Numbered from the stretch's first letter, positions 35,662 to 45,304 are shown. The stretch is DNA of 64,000 bases from Bacillota bacterium (GCA_023410575.1 JAEYPP010000016.1:62001-126000), one strand, 5' to 3'. Numbers and translations: made by a program. Notes: generated by a model from the letters alone, not told the origin.

Positions 35662-36573
35662 ATGACGAATCAGGATAAGGAAAAAATATTATTTATAACG
35701 GCTAGAGATAAGTATGCTACAGATTCCTTTCGTCTTTCGGGATATAAGGTACAGAGACCATATAAAGATAAAAATATCTTTGAAAGATGTTTAAGAGAAT
35801 TGTGGTTCAGATTACATTTACCAGAAAGAGTATGGTATGTTCCGATAGAGGATACAAGAAAATATGAATATATTATTGTGCAGGATCCATTAATAACACA
35901 TAAATATTTAGAGTGGCTTATTAAAAATTATCCAGAACCTAAAATAGTATTTTCGTATTGTAATATGGTAGGTAAGGCAAAACACTTATATCCCAAGGAT
36001 ATTCCGTCAATCATTACATTATGGACTTATGATGAATTTGATGCCACCAAGTATGGTATGAATTTGCTTCATAGTGGTGGTTACAGTAAGTCATTTATCG
36101 TAGAGAACAATAAGAAAGAGTATGATGTTTTCTATGTTGGAGCGGATAAGGGTAGAGGAGATTATTTAGTTGAACTGGAAAGACAAATGAGTAGCATGGG
36201 ACTAAACACAAAGTTCATTATTACAAAGGATGGACGTTTTTCGAAGAAGAAGCCATATTATTCTAAAAGGATTAATTATCATGAAGTGACTCAGTACAAT
36301 AGTAAATCTCGGGCTATTTTAAATATCATATTACCAGACCAAAAGGGTGCGACGATGCGTGATTATGAGTCTATTTTTAATGGTGTAAAACTAATAACAA
36401 ACAATAAGAACATCAAAAAGTATGATTTCTATAAAAAGCGCAATGTTTTTATTTTAGGAGAAGATGATTTTCATAGTTTAAAAAATTTTATAAATTCACC
36501 TTACCAAAAATTAGAAGATGATATTTTAGAAAAGCATACGTTAGATGAAATGATAAAAGAAATGATTTTGTAA
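35662..36573 (+). CDS. Putative glycosyltransferase of the polysaccharide locus, unassigned family
   Basis: 303 aa, no membrane segment. It has Rossmann-like strands (KILFITARDKYA, YEYIIVQDPLI, YDVFYVGADKGRGDYLVEL) and a C-terminal MRDYESIFNGVKLITNN stretch resembling the donor site of CgeB-like or GT-B enzymes. Position between a GT4 gene and an epimerase supports a sugar-transfer role, but the family is not certain. Confidence 0.6.
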   Translation: MTNQDKEKILFITARDKYATDSFRLSGYKVQRPYKDKNIFERCLRELWFRLHLPERVWYVPIEDTRKYEYIIVQDPLITHKYLEWLIKNYPEPKIVFSYCNMVGKAKHLYPKDIPSIITLWTYDEFDATKYGMNLLHSGGYSKSFIVENNKKEYDVFYVGADKGRGDYLVELERQMSSMGLNTKFIITKDGRFSKKKPYYSKRINYHEVTQYNSKSRAILNIILPDQKGATMRDYESIFNGVKLITNNKNIKKYDFYKKRNVFILGEDDFHSLKNFINSPYQKLEDDILEKHTLDEMIKEMIL

Positions 36574-36639
36574 AAAAATTCATTCATGTTAACTAAAATC
36601 TAAGAGGAAAAGTCATGAATCGTAGAATGGGGAGAAGTC

Positions 36640-37731
36640 ATGCGAGAACAAATTGAGATAAATAATAAGAAAATACTAATAACAGGAGCTGCAGGTTTTA
36701 TTGGTTCTAATCTCGTACTTGAGTTACTAAGAACATGTAGTAATATACATATTATTGGAATTGATAATATGAGTGATTATTATGATGTTAGTATTAAAAA
36801 ATTCAGACTCACTGAGATTCAGAAAAAAGTAAATAGCCAAATAGGGTCGACATGGAATTTCGTGGAAGGGTCCATTGCGGATAAGGCTTTGATCGAAGAT
36901 ATTTTTATTGCGAATAAGCCTGATATCGTAGTTAATTTGGCTGCCCAAGCAGGTGTTAGGTATTCTATTACTAATCCTGATGCATATATAGAGTCTAATA
37001 TAATTGGATTCTATAATATTTTAGAAGCCTGTCGCCATTCTTACGATAATGGTGCACATGGTGTTGAGCATCTAGTATATGCATCATCTTCATCGGTTTA
37101 TGGTTCTAATAAAAAGGTTCCATATTCTACTGAAGATAAAGTGGATAATCCTGTATCTTTATACGCAGCTACCAAGAAATCGAATGAACTCATGGCTCAT
37201 GCCTATAGCAAACTATATAATATTCCATCTACGGGGTTACGATTCTTTACTGTATATGGCCCAGCAGGAAGGCCAGATATGGCATATTTTGATTTTACCA
37301 ATAAACTTATTAAGGGAGAAACAATCCAAATTTTTAATTATGGTAATTGTAAACGTGACTTTACTTATATTGATGATATTGTAAAGGGCGTGAGTTGTGT
37401 ATTACAATCCCCGCCTCTTAAGAAGAATGGTGAAGATGGTTTACCAATGCCTCCATATGCGATCTATAATATTGGTAATAGTAATCCAGAGAATCTTGTG
37501 GATTTCGTAACTATTCTACAGGAGGAGTTAATTCGGGCAGGAGTACTACCTTGTGACTATGATTTTGAAGCACATAAGAAATTGGTTGCAATGCAACCTG
37601 GTGATGTACCAGTAACATATGCAGATACAGCACCGCTTGAAAGAGATTTTGGGTTAAAGCCATGTACGAATTTAAGAGATGGTTTGAGAAAGTTTGCAGA
37701 GTGGTATAAAGATTTTTATCTAAAAGAATGA
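36640..37731 (+). CDS. UDP-glucuronate 4-epimerase-like NAD-dependent epimerase
   Basis: 363 aa extended SDR of the GalE/CapI type. NAD loop ILITGAAGFIGSN, GIDNMSDYYDVSIK, the LAAQAGVRYSITNP block typical for UDP-glucuronate epimerases, SSSVYGSN and YAATKKSNE (YxxxK), and RFFTVYGPAGRPDMA. It would make UDP-galacturonate from the product of the convergent UDP-sugar dehydrogenase next door. GGGGAG precedes ATG 36640. Confidence 0.85.
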   Translation: MREQIEINNKKILITGAAGFIGSNLVLELLRTCSNIHIIGIDNMSDYYDVSIKKFRLTEIQKKVNSQIGSTWNFVEGSIADKALIEDIFIANKPDIVVNLAAQAGVRYSITNPDAYIESNIIGFYNILEACRHSYDNGAHGVEHLVYASSSSVYGSNKKVPYSTEDKVDNPVSLYAATKKSNELMAHAYSKLYNIPSTGLRFFTVYGPAGRPDMAYFDFTNKLIKGETIQIFNYGNCKRDFTYIDDIVKGVSCVLQSPPLKKNGEDGLPMPPYAIYNIGNSNPENLVDFVTILQEELIRAGVLPCDYDFEAHKKLVAMQPGDVPVTYADTAPLERDFGLKPCTNLRDGLRKFAEWYKDFYLKE

Positions 37732-37765
37732 GCTATTATCGTATGTTATAATAACTCATTCTTTT
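37722..37765. terminator. Bidirectional terminator between convergent genes
   Basis: AAAAGAATGAG and CTCATTCTTTT form the stem, with inner TATTAT/ATAATA pairing. It serves the epimerase on the plus strand (overlapping its stop) and the dehydrogenase on the minus strand. Confidence 0.8.
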
Positions 37766-37772
37766 CATACAG

Positions 37773-39251
37773 CTAGTCTCGTTGGAATAAATCTCGTGTA
37801 TAGACTTTTTCTTTCACATCATCTAAACAATTATCGTAGCGATTGGCAATAATATACGCACTTGTTTTTTTGAAGTCCTCTAGATTATTAATAACTTTGG
37901 AACCGAAAAATGTTGTTCCATTTTCTAATGTTGGTTCATAGATGATTATAGTTACTCCTTTTGCCTTTAAACGTTTCATTATTCCTTGAATGCTACTTTG
38001 ACGAAAGTTATCGCTATTGCTTTTCATGGTTAGACGGTATACACCGATAATAACCTCTTTTTCTCTAGAAAAATCCCATGAACTGTTTGCTTCATATGCA
38101 CCTGCCAATGTTAAAATGCGATCTGCAATAAAATCTTTTCTCGTACGGTTGCTTTCAACGATAGCACTCATCATACTTTGAGGAACCTCATTATAGTTTG
38201 CAAGTAATTGTCTTGTGTCTTTTGGAAGACAGTAACCGCCATAACCAAAGCTTGGATTGTTGTAGTGGTTTCCAATACGTGGATCCATACATACCCCATG
38301 GATGATTGATTGAGTATCTAATCCTTTCATCTCTGCATAGGTATCTAGTTCATTAAAGTAAGAAATACGTAACGCTAAGTATGTATTTGCAAATAGTTTT
38401 ACGGCTTCGGCTTCTGTACAACCCATAAAAAGAGTTTCAATATCCTTTTTGAGAGCTCCTTCTTGAAGAAGAGTGGCAAAGGTTCGTGAAGCATGTAACT
38501 GCTCTTTATCTGTATTGTCTGTAGAAACTATGATTCGGCTTGGATAAAGATTATCGTATAGGGCTTTTGATTCTCTTAAAAATTCAGGACTGAAGATTAT
38601 ATTTTTGGTTTTGTATTTTTTACGTATACTTGAAGTATATCCAACAGGAATCGTAGATTTAATTACTATAATAGCATCTGGATTTACTTTTAATACGTAC
38701 TCGATAACCTCTTCTACAGCAGAAGTATCGAAGTAGTTTTTTTTGCTGTCATAATTGGTTGGGGTAGCGACTACTACAAAGTCGGCATTCTTATACGCCA
38801 TCTCTCCATCAAGCGTAGCAGTTAAATCTAACTTTACATTGGCTAAATATTGTTCAATGTAATCATCTTTGATTGGTGATTTTCTATTGTTGATCATCTC
38901 TACTTTTTCTGGAATAATATCAACTGCTGTTACATGATTGCGTTGAGCTAAGAGAATTGCAATTGATAAACCTACATAACCGGTTCCAGCGACGGCAATG
39001 TTTAATGGAGAATGTCTGTCTTTCGTATCGCCAGCATTTTCTTCAATAAATAAATCCGTAAGATTTAAATCAAGTATCTCACTTAATTTCTCCAATTGTG
39101 GAATGGATGGTATATAGTTGGAGGATTCAAGCCGGCTAATCATGGAACGATTCATACCTGTTAGATTGGCCAAATTTTGCTGTGTGATATTTTGACGGTG
39201 TCTAGCATCTACAACTTGTTTGGATAGAAGAGGTATGGATAGCTTTTTCAT
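37773..39251 (-). CDS. XRE-domain/UDP-glucose 6-dehydrogenase fusion
   Basis: About 492 aa. Residues about 10-65 are an XRE helix-turn-helix (ITQQNLANLTGMNRSMISRL). A short linker leads to a full nucleotide-sugar dehydrogenase: IAVAGTGYVGLSIA, VVVATPTNYD, IIVIKSTIPVGYT, FSPEFLRESKALYD and the catalytic Cys in GYGGYCLPKDTRQL. The enzyme oxidises UDP-glucose (or a related UDP-sugar) to the uronate. The fusion suggests an enzyme that also regulates transcription. Start ATG 39251 has AAAGGA nine bases before it. It is the only locus gene on the minus strand. Confidence 0.88.
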   Translation of the reverse strand: MKKLSIPLLSKQVVDARHRQNITQQNLANLTGMNRSMISRLESSNYIPSIPQLEKLSEILDLNLTDLFIEENAGDTKDRHSPLNIAVAGTGYVGLSIAILLAQRNHVTAVDIIPEKVEMINNRKSPIKDDYIEQYLANVKLDLTATLDGEMAYKNADFVVVATPTNYDSKKNYFDTSAVEEVIEYVLKVNPDAIIVIKSTIPVGYTSSIRKKYKTKNIIFSPEFLRESKALYDNLYPSRIIVSTDNTDKEQLHASRTFATLLQEGALKKDIETLFMGCTEAEAVKLFANTYLALRISYFNELDTYAEMKGLDTQSIIHGVCMDPRIGNHYNNPSFGYGGYCLPKDTRQLLANYNEVPQSMMSAIVESNRTRKDFIADRILTLAGAYEANSSWDFSREKEVIIGVYRLTMKSNSDNFRQSSIQGIMKRLKAKGVTIIIYEPTLENGTTFFGSKVINNLEDFKKTSAYIIANRYDNCLDDVKEKVYTRDLFQRD

Positions 39252-39591
39252 ATGCATAATTCCTTTCATTACAGTTGGTGTTTTTTAAAACATCAAAGAT
39301 ACATATATAGTCTACTTTTAATACTTATATCATAGCAAATACATGGTTGAATTACAATGAATAGTGTAAAAATATTTCTTAAGTTATGCAAAAATTGAAT
39401 AGATGTTGCACAAAATAACACCTTGATGCACATTGATAAGGGTAGACAAGATTTGTTAGAAAGGAGAAACGCCTTGCTTTATATGGACATTAACGGTATA
39501 ATCATATAAGATTTGAGTAATTAATTACTTAATAAGATTGGAAGATTTGAAGACAAAATAATGAATGTTTTTTGATAGAAAGGTTAATCAA
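39252..39591. other. Divergent intergenic region
   Basis: About 340 AT-rich bases between the XRE-dehydrogenase and a glycosyltransferase. It holds the promoter at 39474-39502 and an AAAGGAG without a following start. It is the natural place to look for operators of the XRE fusion; only a short palindrome-like GTTTTTTAAAACATC near 39281 was noticed. Confidence 0.45.
39474..39502 (+). promoter_or_regulatory. Promoter for the second half of the polysaccharide locus
   Basis: TTGCTT at 39474 and TATAAT at 39497 with a 17-base spacer, about 90 bases before the glycosyltransferase start. Confidence 0.62.
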
Positions 39592-40752
39592 ATGATAAAT
39601 GTAGTATTGCTTCATGAAGGAGCGTTACCGACAGTAGAAGAGACATATCGGAGTTTTCAATATCTTGTAAAAAACTATGGTATAAGTCTAACGAAAATAG
39701 ATACAGTACACGAAAAAACATTAAATTTGGATGCTATAGATGTAATAGTATGTGTGAGGGGACATAGTCCCATGATATATGGTATTCTAAAAGTAGCGGC
39801 ACGACATAATAAAAAAATATATTTTTTACTCGATGATGCCCTTAAGGATTTACCCAAAGGTTCGTTTTGGTATCCAGAAAGAAAAAAGTGGTTGATGAAA
39901 TGTTTAAGCACAAGTGATGGATTGCTTGCCTCTAATCAGTTAATTGCAGACGAATATAAACGTTATATTAAGGGGAAACAAGTAATAGTAATAAATACTG
40001 CGATTGATCCACTTTCCATACAAAAGCCACGGAAAATTGATGAGAATGTTCGTGTGGTAATGGCGGCATCAGAATGGCATACAGAAAATTTTGAGAGATA
40101 TATAAAACCAATAATACCTCAGTTGATGGAGAGATTCAAAGGTAAAATAGATTTGTATTTTATCGGTTTACATCCTAACCTAGAACACAATGTTCATATA
40201 CATTATGTGCCTAGTATGAGTATGAGCGACTATGTTGAATATATGAGCAGTAATAAATTTGATGTCGGAATAGGTGTATTAAGTCCAAATTATTTCACGG
40301 AACGAAAGTACTTTAATAAATTTATTGAGTATACTCGATATGGAATTTGTGGAGTTTATACAAAATGTATGCCATTTGAGCTTGTGGTAAAGGATGAGAT
40401 CAATGGTTTTTTTACACAAAATACTCCCAAAGCATGGTTAGATGCCCTTTGTAAGGCGATAGAAAATACAGAGATGCGAAGAAATTGTATTGCTAACGCG
40501 CAAGAGTATCTAAAGGAAAAACATAATGAAAAGTATTTATTTGCAAAGCTAGTTGCAGAATGCCCGGAGTTGATTTCATATAAAAGCGTAATGCAGTGTA
40601 AAAAATATTTGTTTGAACTTATTCATTGGAGAGTTAGACAGCTCATCTTTAGAATATGTGAAAGAACATACCTAACATTTAGTTCCTTATCACACTTTGG
40701 TGTTAAAACTACGATAGCAAAAATTAAACGAAAACTTAGAGGAAGTCAATAG
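39592..40752 (+). CDS. Glycosyltransferase (GT-B fold), paralogue of the gene at 42432
   Basis: 386 aa. N terminus INVVLLHEGALPTVEETYRS, a middle DVIVCVRGHSP, and a C-terminal donor-site region FDVGIGVLSPNYFTERKYFNKFIEYTRYG then NTPKAWLDALCKAIE. This last region is closely similar to that of the 42432 gene, so the two are paralogues with different N termini. ATG 39592 has AGAAAGG eight bases upstream and is preferred to ATG 39565. Acceptor and donor unknown. Confidence 0.75.
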   Translation: MINVVLLHEGALPTVEETYRSFQYLVKNYGISLTKIDTVHEKTLNLDAIDVIVCVRGHSPMIYGILKVAARHNKKIYFLLDDALKDLPKGSFWYPERKKWLMKCLSTSDGLLASNQLIADEYKRYIKGKQVIVINTAIDPLSIQKPRKIDENVRVVMAASEWHTENFERYIKPIIPQLMERFKGKIDLYFIGLHPNLEHNVHIHYVPSMSMSDYVEYMSSNKFDVGIGVLSPNYFTERKYFNKFIEYTRYGICGVYTKCMPFELVVKDEINGFFTQNTPKAWLDALCKAIENTEMRRNCIANAQEYLKEKHNEKYLFAKLVAECPELISYKSVMQCKKYLFELIHWRVRQLIFRICERTYLTFSSLSHFGVKTTIAKIKRKLRGSQ

Positions 40753-40888
40753 ATGAAAGGTATAATACTTGCTGGTGGTGCGGGCACAAGACTTTATCCA
40801 CTACGTAGATCAGACTAGATTTTTTCAACGAGCAATGGCTCATAAGAAAAATGACAGAGGATGGGCTGTTTTCCATAGGGTTAACTAA
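40753..40888 (+). pseudogene. Chimeric remnant: rmlA start joined to an XRE-RmlA internal fragment
   Basis: ATG 40753 reads MKGIILAGGAGTRLYPL, the exact N terminus of RmlA, then runs into a stop at 40816. In a shifted frame from 40802 the sequence reads YVDQTRFFQRAMAHKK, matching YGVDQTRYFHKAMSHRER inside the XRE-RmlA gene at 45342, and stops at 40886. It is the scar of a deletion that fused the start of an rmlA gene to the middle of an XRE-RmlA gene. Confidence 0.85.
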
Positions 40889-40961
40889 CTGTGTTAACAG
40901 TGTATACAAGTAAAATACGTATGAGCGTGTATAGTAATTTAATAAGGTAGGAATTAATTAA

Positions 40962-42428
40962 ATGAGTAATAACGTTAATCGAAGAACATTCGCAACAAAT
41001 TCAATATGGAAAATGGTTGAAACATTACTATCTAAGGGAGTATCTACAATAATTTCAATTGTATTAGCTCGTATTCTTTTACCATATGATTATGGTGTTG
41101 TAGCAATAACTAGTATTTTTATTCATTTTTCTGCAATCGTAATACAGGGAGGTTTAAGTACATCACTTGTAAGAAAAAAGGATATAGATAACTTAGATTA
41201 TTCTGTAGCTCTCTATTTTAGTCTGTTTGTAGCCACTGTAATGTATGGAATCTTTTATTTTGCGACTCCTTTTATTGCAGACTATTATAATGAACCTCTT
41301 TTAGTAAGTGTATTAAGAGTACAATTAATTGATTTATTTTTTTATTCTTTTGCCATTGTTCAGAACACAATCGTTGTTCGAGAGTTTCGATTTAAAGAAC
41401 TATGCTTAGTATCCTTTTTGGCAAATCTTATTGGAGGTGTCATTGGTGTTATCATGGCATATCTAGGATATGGAGTCTGGTCATTGGTTGCATATACTTT
41501 GACTAAGGATTTTCTTAGTAGTTTTATTTTGCTTATAAGAGTTAAATGGATGCCAACCTTTTCCTTTTCTATATCCAGATTAAAGAGCATATTCAAAGTA
41601 AGTTCATGGATTTTTTTTGGAACAGTTTTGGATTTTGTTTCGAATAATGTTTACAATACGGTATTCGGGAAAAAATACACAAAAGATGACTTGGGTTATT
41701 ACACAAAAGGCGCACAATTACCAGAATTGGTTTGCTTGCATACCTTTGGTGCTTTAAGCAGTGTATTGCTTCCTACTCTTTCCGAACATCAAGATTATCC
41801 AGAAAAACTGAAACAAATATTACGTAAAATGGTTTCCCTTACAAGTTTTGTTATCTTCCCAATGATGGGAGGAATGGCAGTTGTAGGCAGAAGTCTAATT
41901 CACTTTGTTTTTACTGAAAAATGGTTACCTTGTGTGCCAATTCTTTGGGCAACATGTGCGACCTATTCTTTTAATGTGTTTCGCTCTCTTAACATGCAAT
42001 TGATCTATGCATCTGGAGAAAGTAAAAAAAGTTTTTATATTGATGCATTTAGATGTATACTGTTAATAACAAGCGTTTCAATCGGTATTTTTGTATTTGA
42101 TTACAATATATATATGGTGGCATTTAACACATCATTGATTACAGTAATCGTAGTAATCGTTACGCAGTGGTTTTGTAAAAATATTTCAGGATATACTATT
42201 ATGGAATGGATAAAGGATATGCTTCCTGCAACAATGTTAACAATAGTTATGTGTATCATCATATATCTATTAGGGGGAATTTTAACACAAAGTCATTATA
42301 TTATGGTACTGTTAATACAAGTAGTTACTGGGATATTTGTTTATGTATTTGGAGCGATTCTTTTTAAAATTCCAGCGTTTTATGAGATAAAAAAGATTGT
42401 GTTTGAATTGTTGAAAGGAAGAAATTGA
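40962..42428 (+). CDS. Oligosaccharide flippase (Wzx-like, MOP superfamily)
   Basis: 488 aa polytopic membrane protein with 12-14 predicted helices. The N terminus NSIWKMVETLLSKGVSTIIS and LARILLPYDYGVVAITSIF are typical for the Polysacc_synt/MviN-like family that translocates undecaprenyl-linked repeat units. AGGTAGGAATTAATTAA precedes the ATG. It begins the block of flippase, glycosyltransferase, acyltransferase, rmlA and XRE-RmlA. Confidence 0.87.
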   Translation: MSNNVNRRTFATNSIWKMVETLLSKGVSTIISIVLARILLPYDYGVVAITSIFIHFSAIVIQGGLSTSLVRKKDIDNLDYSVALYFSLFVATVMYGIFYFATPFIADYYNEPLLVSVLRVQLIDLFFYSFAIVQNTIVVREFRFKELCLVSFLANLIGGVIGVIMAYLGYGVWSLVAYTLTKDFLSSFILLIRVKWMPTFSFSISRLKSIFKVSSWIFFGTVLDFVSNNVYNTVFGKKYTKDDLGYYTKGAQLPELVCLHTFGALSSVLLPTLSEHQDYPEKLKQILRKMVSLTSFVIFPMMGGMAVVGRSLIHFVFTEKWLPCVPILWATCATYSFNVFRSLNMQLIYASGESKKSFYIDAFRCILLITSVSIGIFVFDYNIYMVAFNTSLITVIVVIVTQWFCKNISGYTIMEWIKDMLPATMLTIVMCIIIYLLGGILTQSHYIMVLLIQVVTGIFVYVFGAILFKIPAFYEIKKIVFELLKGRN

Positions 42429-42431
42429 TCA

Positions 42432-43631
42432 ATGGTAAGGATGTTATTTACATATGAAGTAATGGAGCCATCCGTGGGACTTAGCCTACCTTTTTTTGAA
42501 AGAATATCTCAAAAGTATAACATTGAACTTAGAAAAAAGAGTGTAAGAGATGTCACCAATAAGGATATTGAGTGGTGTGATATTATCTATTGTATTCGGG
42601 GACAAAGTTATCTTAGTTCTGAGGTATTAAGGTTAGGAAAAGTGGCTAATAGGCTGATCGTTTGTATGTATGATGATGATTTTCTTTCCCTAGAAGATTT
42701 TATGATACGAAGGAAATTACAGATGAAAGCAATTAGGAAAAATATACAGTATTCCAACGCACTTTTTTCTGGGAATGACACCTTAGCAAAGAAGTTAAGA
42801 GAAATAAACAAGCAGATGACCTATGTTAGAATTGACACGCCGGTGAAGGAAGAAGAGTTCAATGTAAAAAGAGATTTTAAAGCGAAATCTGTTTTAAAGG
42901 TTGTGTATTATGTGAACGATGGTTCAGTAAACGATTTTGATAATGTGATTCGCAATGCTATTATGGAATTAGACCTTGAAACTAGACAATGCATCGACTG
43001 GACCTTTCTTGTGGTAAAGCCAGATTTAAAGGGTTTGGTAAATGATAATTTGGTTCACTATATTCCGAGAATGTCACTTTCGGAATTTAAAAAATATTTA
43101 TCTCAGGGAGAATTTGATGTTGGTATAGCACCGTTAGTTGAAGGAGATTTTACATCATGCAAGTACATTAATAAATATATTGAATATACATTGGCTGGTA
43201 TTCCATGCATCTATTCCAAAGTTGAGCCATATGAGAGCTTCGTGAAGCATGGAATTGACGGCTTGTTATGTGAAAATACTCCCAAAGCTTGGATCGATGC
43301 TTTGAATAAAATGAAAAATGAAAAATTTCGTAAAGAATGTGTTATGAATGCACAACAAAGGTTACTAGAGGATTTTGGACTAGATGAGCTGATTGAAAGA
43401 ACGGTTCAACAATATCCGTTATTAGTTACCTATCAAGCCCCTCATGGAAAGAAAGTAAAGGGTGTAATGAAAGCTAAAGTGATGAATAAGGTGGTAATTG
43501 TATTTGATTATATAGGACGTGCAAGTGTTCGTATTAGAAAAGATGGGATTATTAGTCTTTTCAAATTAGTTTGGGGTCATTACATTTTAGGAAGAGACTA
43601 TAATAAAATCTTCAAGGAACAAAAAAAATAA
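42432..43631 (+). CDS. Glycosyltransferase (GT-B fold), paralogue of the gene at 39592
   Basis: 399 aa. N-terminal MLFTYEVMEPSVGLSLPFFE, CDIIYCIRGQSYLSSEVL, and the C-terminal FDVGIAPLVEGDFTSCKYI, NKYIEYTLAGIPCIYSKVEP and NTPKAWIDALNKM, clearly related to the 39592 product. The start is three bases after the flippase stop with AAAGGAAG upstream. Donor and acceptor are unknown. Confidence 0.75.
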   Translation: MVRMLFTYEVMEPSVGLSLPFFERISQKYNIELRKKSVRDVTNKDIEWCDIIYCIRGQSYLSSEVLRLGKVANRLIVCMYDDDFLSLEDFMIRRKLQMKAIRKNIQYSNALFSGNDTLAKKLREINKQMTYVRIDTPVKEEEFNVKRDFKAKSVLKVVYYVNDGSVNDFDNVIRNAIMELDLETRQCIDWTFLVVKPDLKGLVNDNLVHYIPRMSLSEFKKYLSQGEFDVGIAPLVEGDFTSCKYINKYIEYTLAGIPCIYSKVEPYESFVKHGIDGLLCENTPKAWIDALNKMKNEKFRKECVMNAQQRLLEDFGLDELIERTVQQYPLLVTYQAPHGKKVKGVMKAKVMNKVVIVFDYIGRASVRIRKDGIISLFKLVWGHYILGRDYNKIFKEQKK

Positions 43632-43687
43632 TGAAATGGTAATACTATCCAGAGGATAAAAGGGAAAATGGGTATAGGTGGAGGAAG

Positions 43688-44386
43688 ATGATAGTGAAGG
43701 AAAAGATAAAGAATATCTATCGTAGATGTATCAATAGAACTGATTTATTGAGTCGTGTGATTTGTAAGGTGATTAACCGATATAGCAAAAACAAAGTTAT
43801 TGTAGAAGGCAATGCGAACAGAATTGAGATACATGGATGGTTTGCTAGAAGTTCGATTACAATCAAAGGCAATCACAATTTAGTTGTGATAGGAGGAAAT
43901 CTTTCTGATAGTAAAATATTAATAGAAGGAAGTAACGCACAGATAACTACAGGCGATGGATGTAATATCTTTGAAAGCTCATTTGCTGCTATAGATGATG
44001 GAAGTAGCATTTCGATTGGAAAAAATGTTGGAATTCAACATAATACAAGATTTGTTTCAATGGAAGGACATAGGATTATTCTTGGAGATAATTGCATGAT
44101 TAGTTATGATATTGAGTTTAGAAATAGTGACAGCCACTCAATCTTGGTGACGGATGAGTCTGGAAAGAAAATTCGTTCTAATCAAGCTCTAGATGTGATC
44201 ATTGGTAACAATGTTTGGATTTCACAACAAGCTCTTATTTTAAAAGGGACGGCTCTAGGAGACGGATGTATTGTAGGAGCAAGGTCATTAGTACACAAAA
44301 AATCATTTGGAAATAATGAGTTAATTGTTGGGGGGCCTGCAAAATCAGTAGCGACAAACATTGAATGGCTTCTTGAAAGAATATAG
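43688..44386 (+). CDS. Hexapeptide-repeat acyltransferase
   Basis: 232 aa left-handed beta-helix protein. Imperfect hexapeptide turns run through residues about 40-215 (ITIKGNHNLVVIGG, IIGNNVWISQQALILKGTALGDGCIVGARS), ending with the acetyltransferase signature IVGGPAKSVA. It probably O- or N-acetylates a sugar of the polysaccharide. GGAGGAAG-type site upstream. Confidence 0.82.
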   Translation: MIVKEKIKNIYRRCINRTDLLSRVICKVINRYSKNKVIVEGNANRIEIHGWFARSSITIKGNHNLVVIGGNLSDSKILIEGSNAQITTGDGCNIFESSFAAIDDGSSISIGKNVGIQHNTRFVSMEGHRIILGDNCMISYDIEFRNSDSHSILVTDESGKKIRSNQALDVIIGNNVWISQQALILKGTALGDGCIVGARSLVHKKSFGNNELIVGGPAKSVATNIEWLLERI

Positions 44387-44419
44387 TTATTCAGATAAAA
44401 GAAGGACGGAGGAGATCAA

Positions 44420-45304
44420 ATGAAGGGAATCATACTTGCTGGAGGGGCTGGTACAAGATTATATCCACTTACAATGGTAACATCGAAACAGTTGTTGCCT
44501 ATTTATGATAAACCAATGGTTTACTATCCATTGTCTACACTTATGTTAGCTGGAATCAAAGATATATTAATTATTTCAACACCAACTGATTTACCAAACT
44601 TTCAGAGATTATTGGGTGATGGTTCTGATTTTGGTATTAATTTATCTTACAAGGTTCAGCCTAGTCCAGATGGACTTGCACAAGCATTTATCCTTGGAGA
44701 AGATTTTATTGGAGATGACGCAGTTGCGATGTGTCTTGGAGACAATATCTTTTATGGTGGTAGTTTAACCGACAAGTTAAGGGATGCTGTTAGGGCGGCG
44801 AAACAGGGGAAAGCTACGATTTTTGGCTATTATGTTCATGATCCAGAACGATTTGGAATTATGGAAATTGATGAAGAAGGTAAAGTTTTGAGTGTGGAAG
44901 AAAAGCCTCAAAATCCTAAATCGAACTATTGCATTACGGGATTGTACTTTTATCCAAAAGGTGTTGCTAAGATGGCTCACAATGTGAAACCATCGGCGAG
45001 AGGTGAACTGGAAATCACTACGTTAAACGATATGTATCTTCAAAGAAATGACTTAATGGCACAGGTTTTAGGTAGGGGATTTACATGGTTGGACACTGGT
45101 ACAATGGATAGTTTAACGGATGCGTCTGCTTTTGTTCAGATGGTTCAGAGACGGCAAGGGGTTGTGGTTTCTGCTCCAGAGGAGATTGCGTATATACACG
45201 ATTGGATAACGAAGGAAAAACTTCTTGAATCAGCAGAGCGATATGGTAAGAGCCCATACGGACAGCATCTAAAGAATGTTGCACTTGGTAAGTTCTTTTA
45301 TTAA
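44420..45304 (+). CDS. rmlA: Glucose-1-phosphate thymidylyltransferase RmlA
   Basis: 294 aa enzyme making dTDP-glucose from glucose-1-phosphate and dTTP, first step to dTDP-L-rhamnose. Catalytic features intact: GGAGTRLYPLT, Lys in TSKQLLPIYDKPM, CLGDNIFYG (metal Asp), VEEKPQNPKSN and TWLDTGTMDSL. CGGAGGAG before ATG. It is followed by the degenerate XRE-RmlA paralogue; rmlC and rmlD are 10 kb downstream and rmlB is not in the window. Confidence 0.95.
   Translation: MKGIILAGGAGTRLYPLTMVTSKQLLPIYDKPMVYYPLSTLMLAGIKDILIISTPTDLPNFQRLLGDGSDFGINLSYKVQPSPDGLAQAFILGEDFIGDDAVAMCLGDNIFYGGSLTDKLRDAVRAAKQGKATIFGYYVHDPERFGIMEIDEEGKVLSVEEKPQNPKSNYCITGLYFYPKGVAKMAHNVKPSARGELEITTLNDMYLQRNDLMAQVLGRGFTWLDTGTMDSLTDASAFVQMVQRRQGVVVSAPEEIAYIHDWITKEKLLESAERYGKSPYGQHLKNVALGKFFY

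Noticed and set aside
40962..40964. Insertion sequence between 40753 and 40962
   Set aside because: The decayed stretch matches rmlA and XRE-rmlA, not a transposase; no terminal inverted repeats found.
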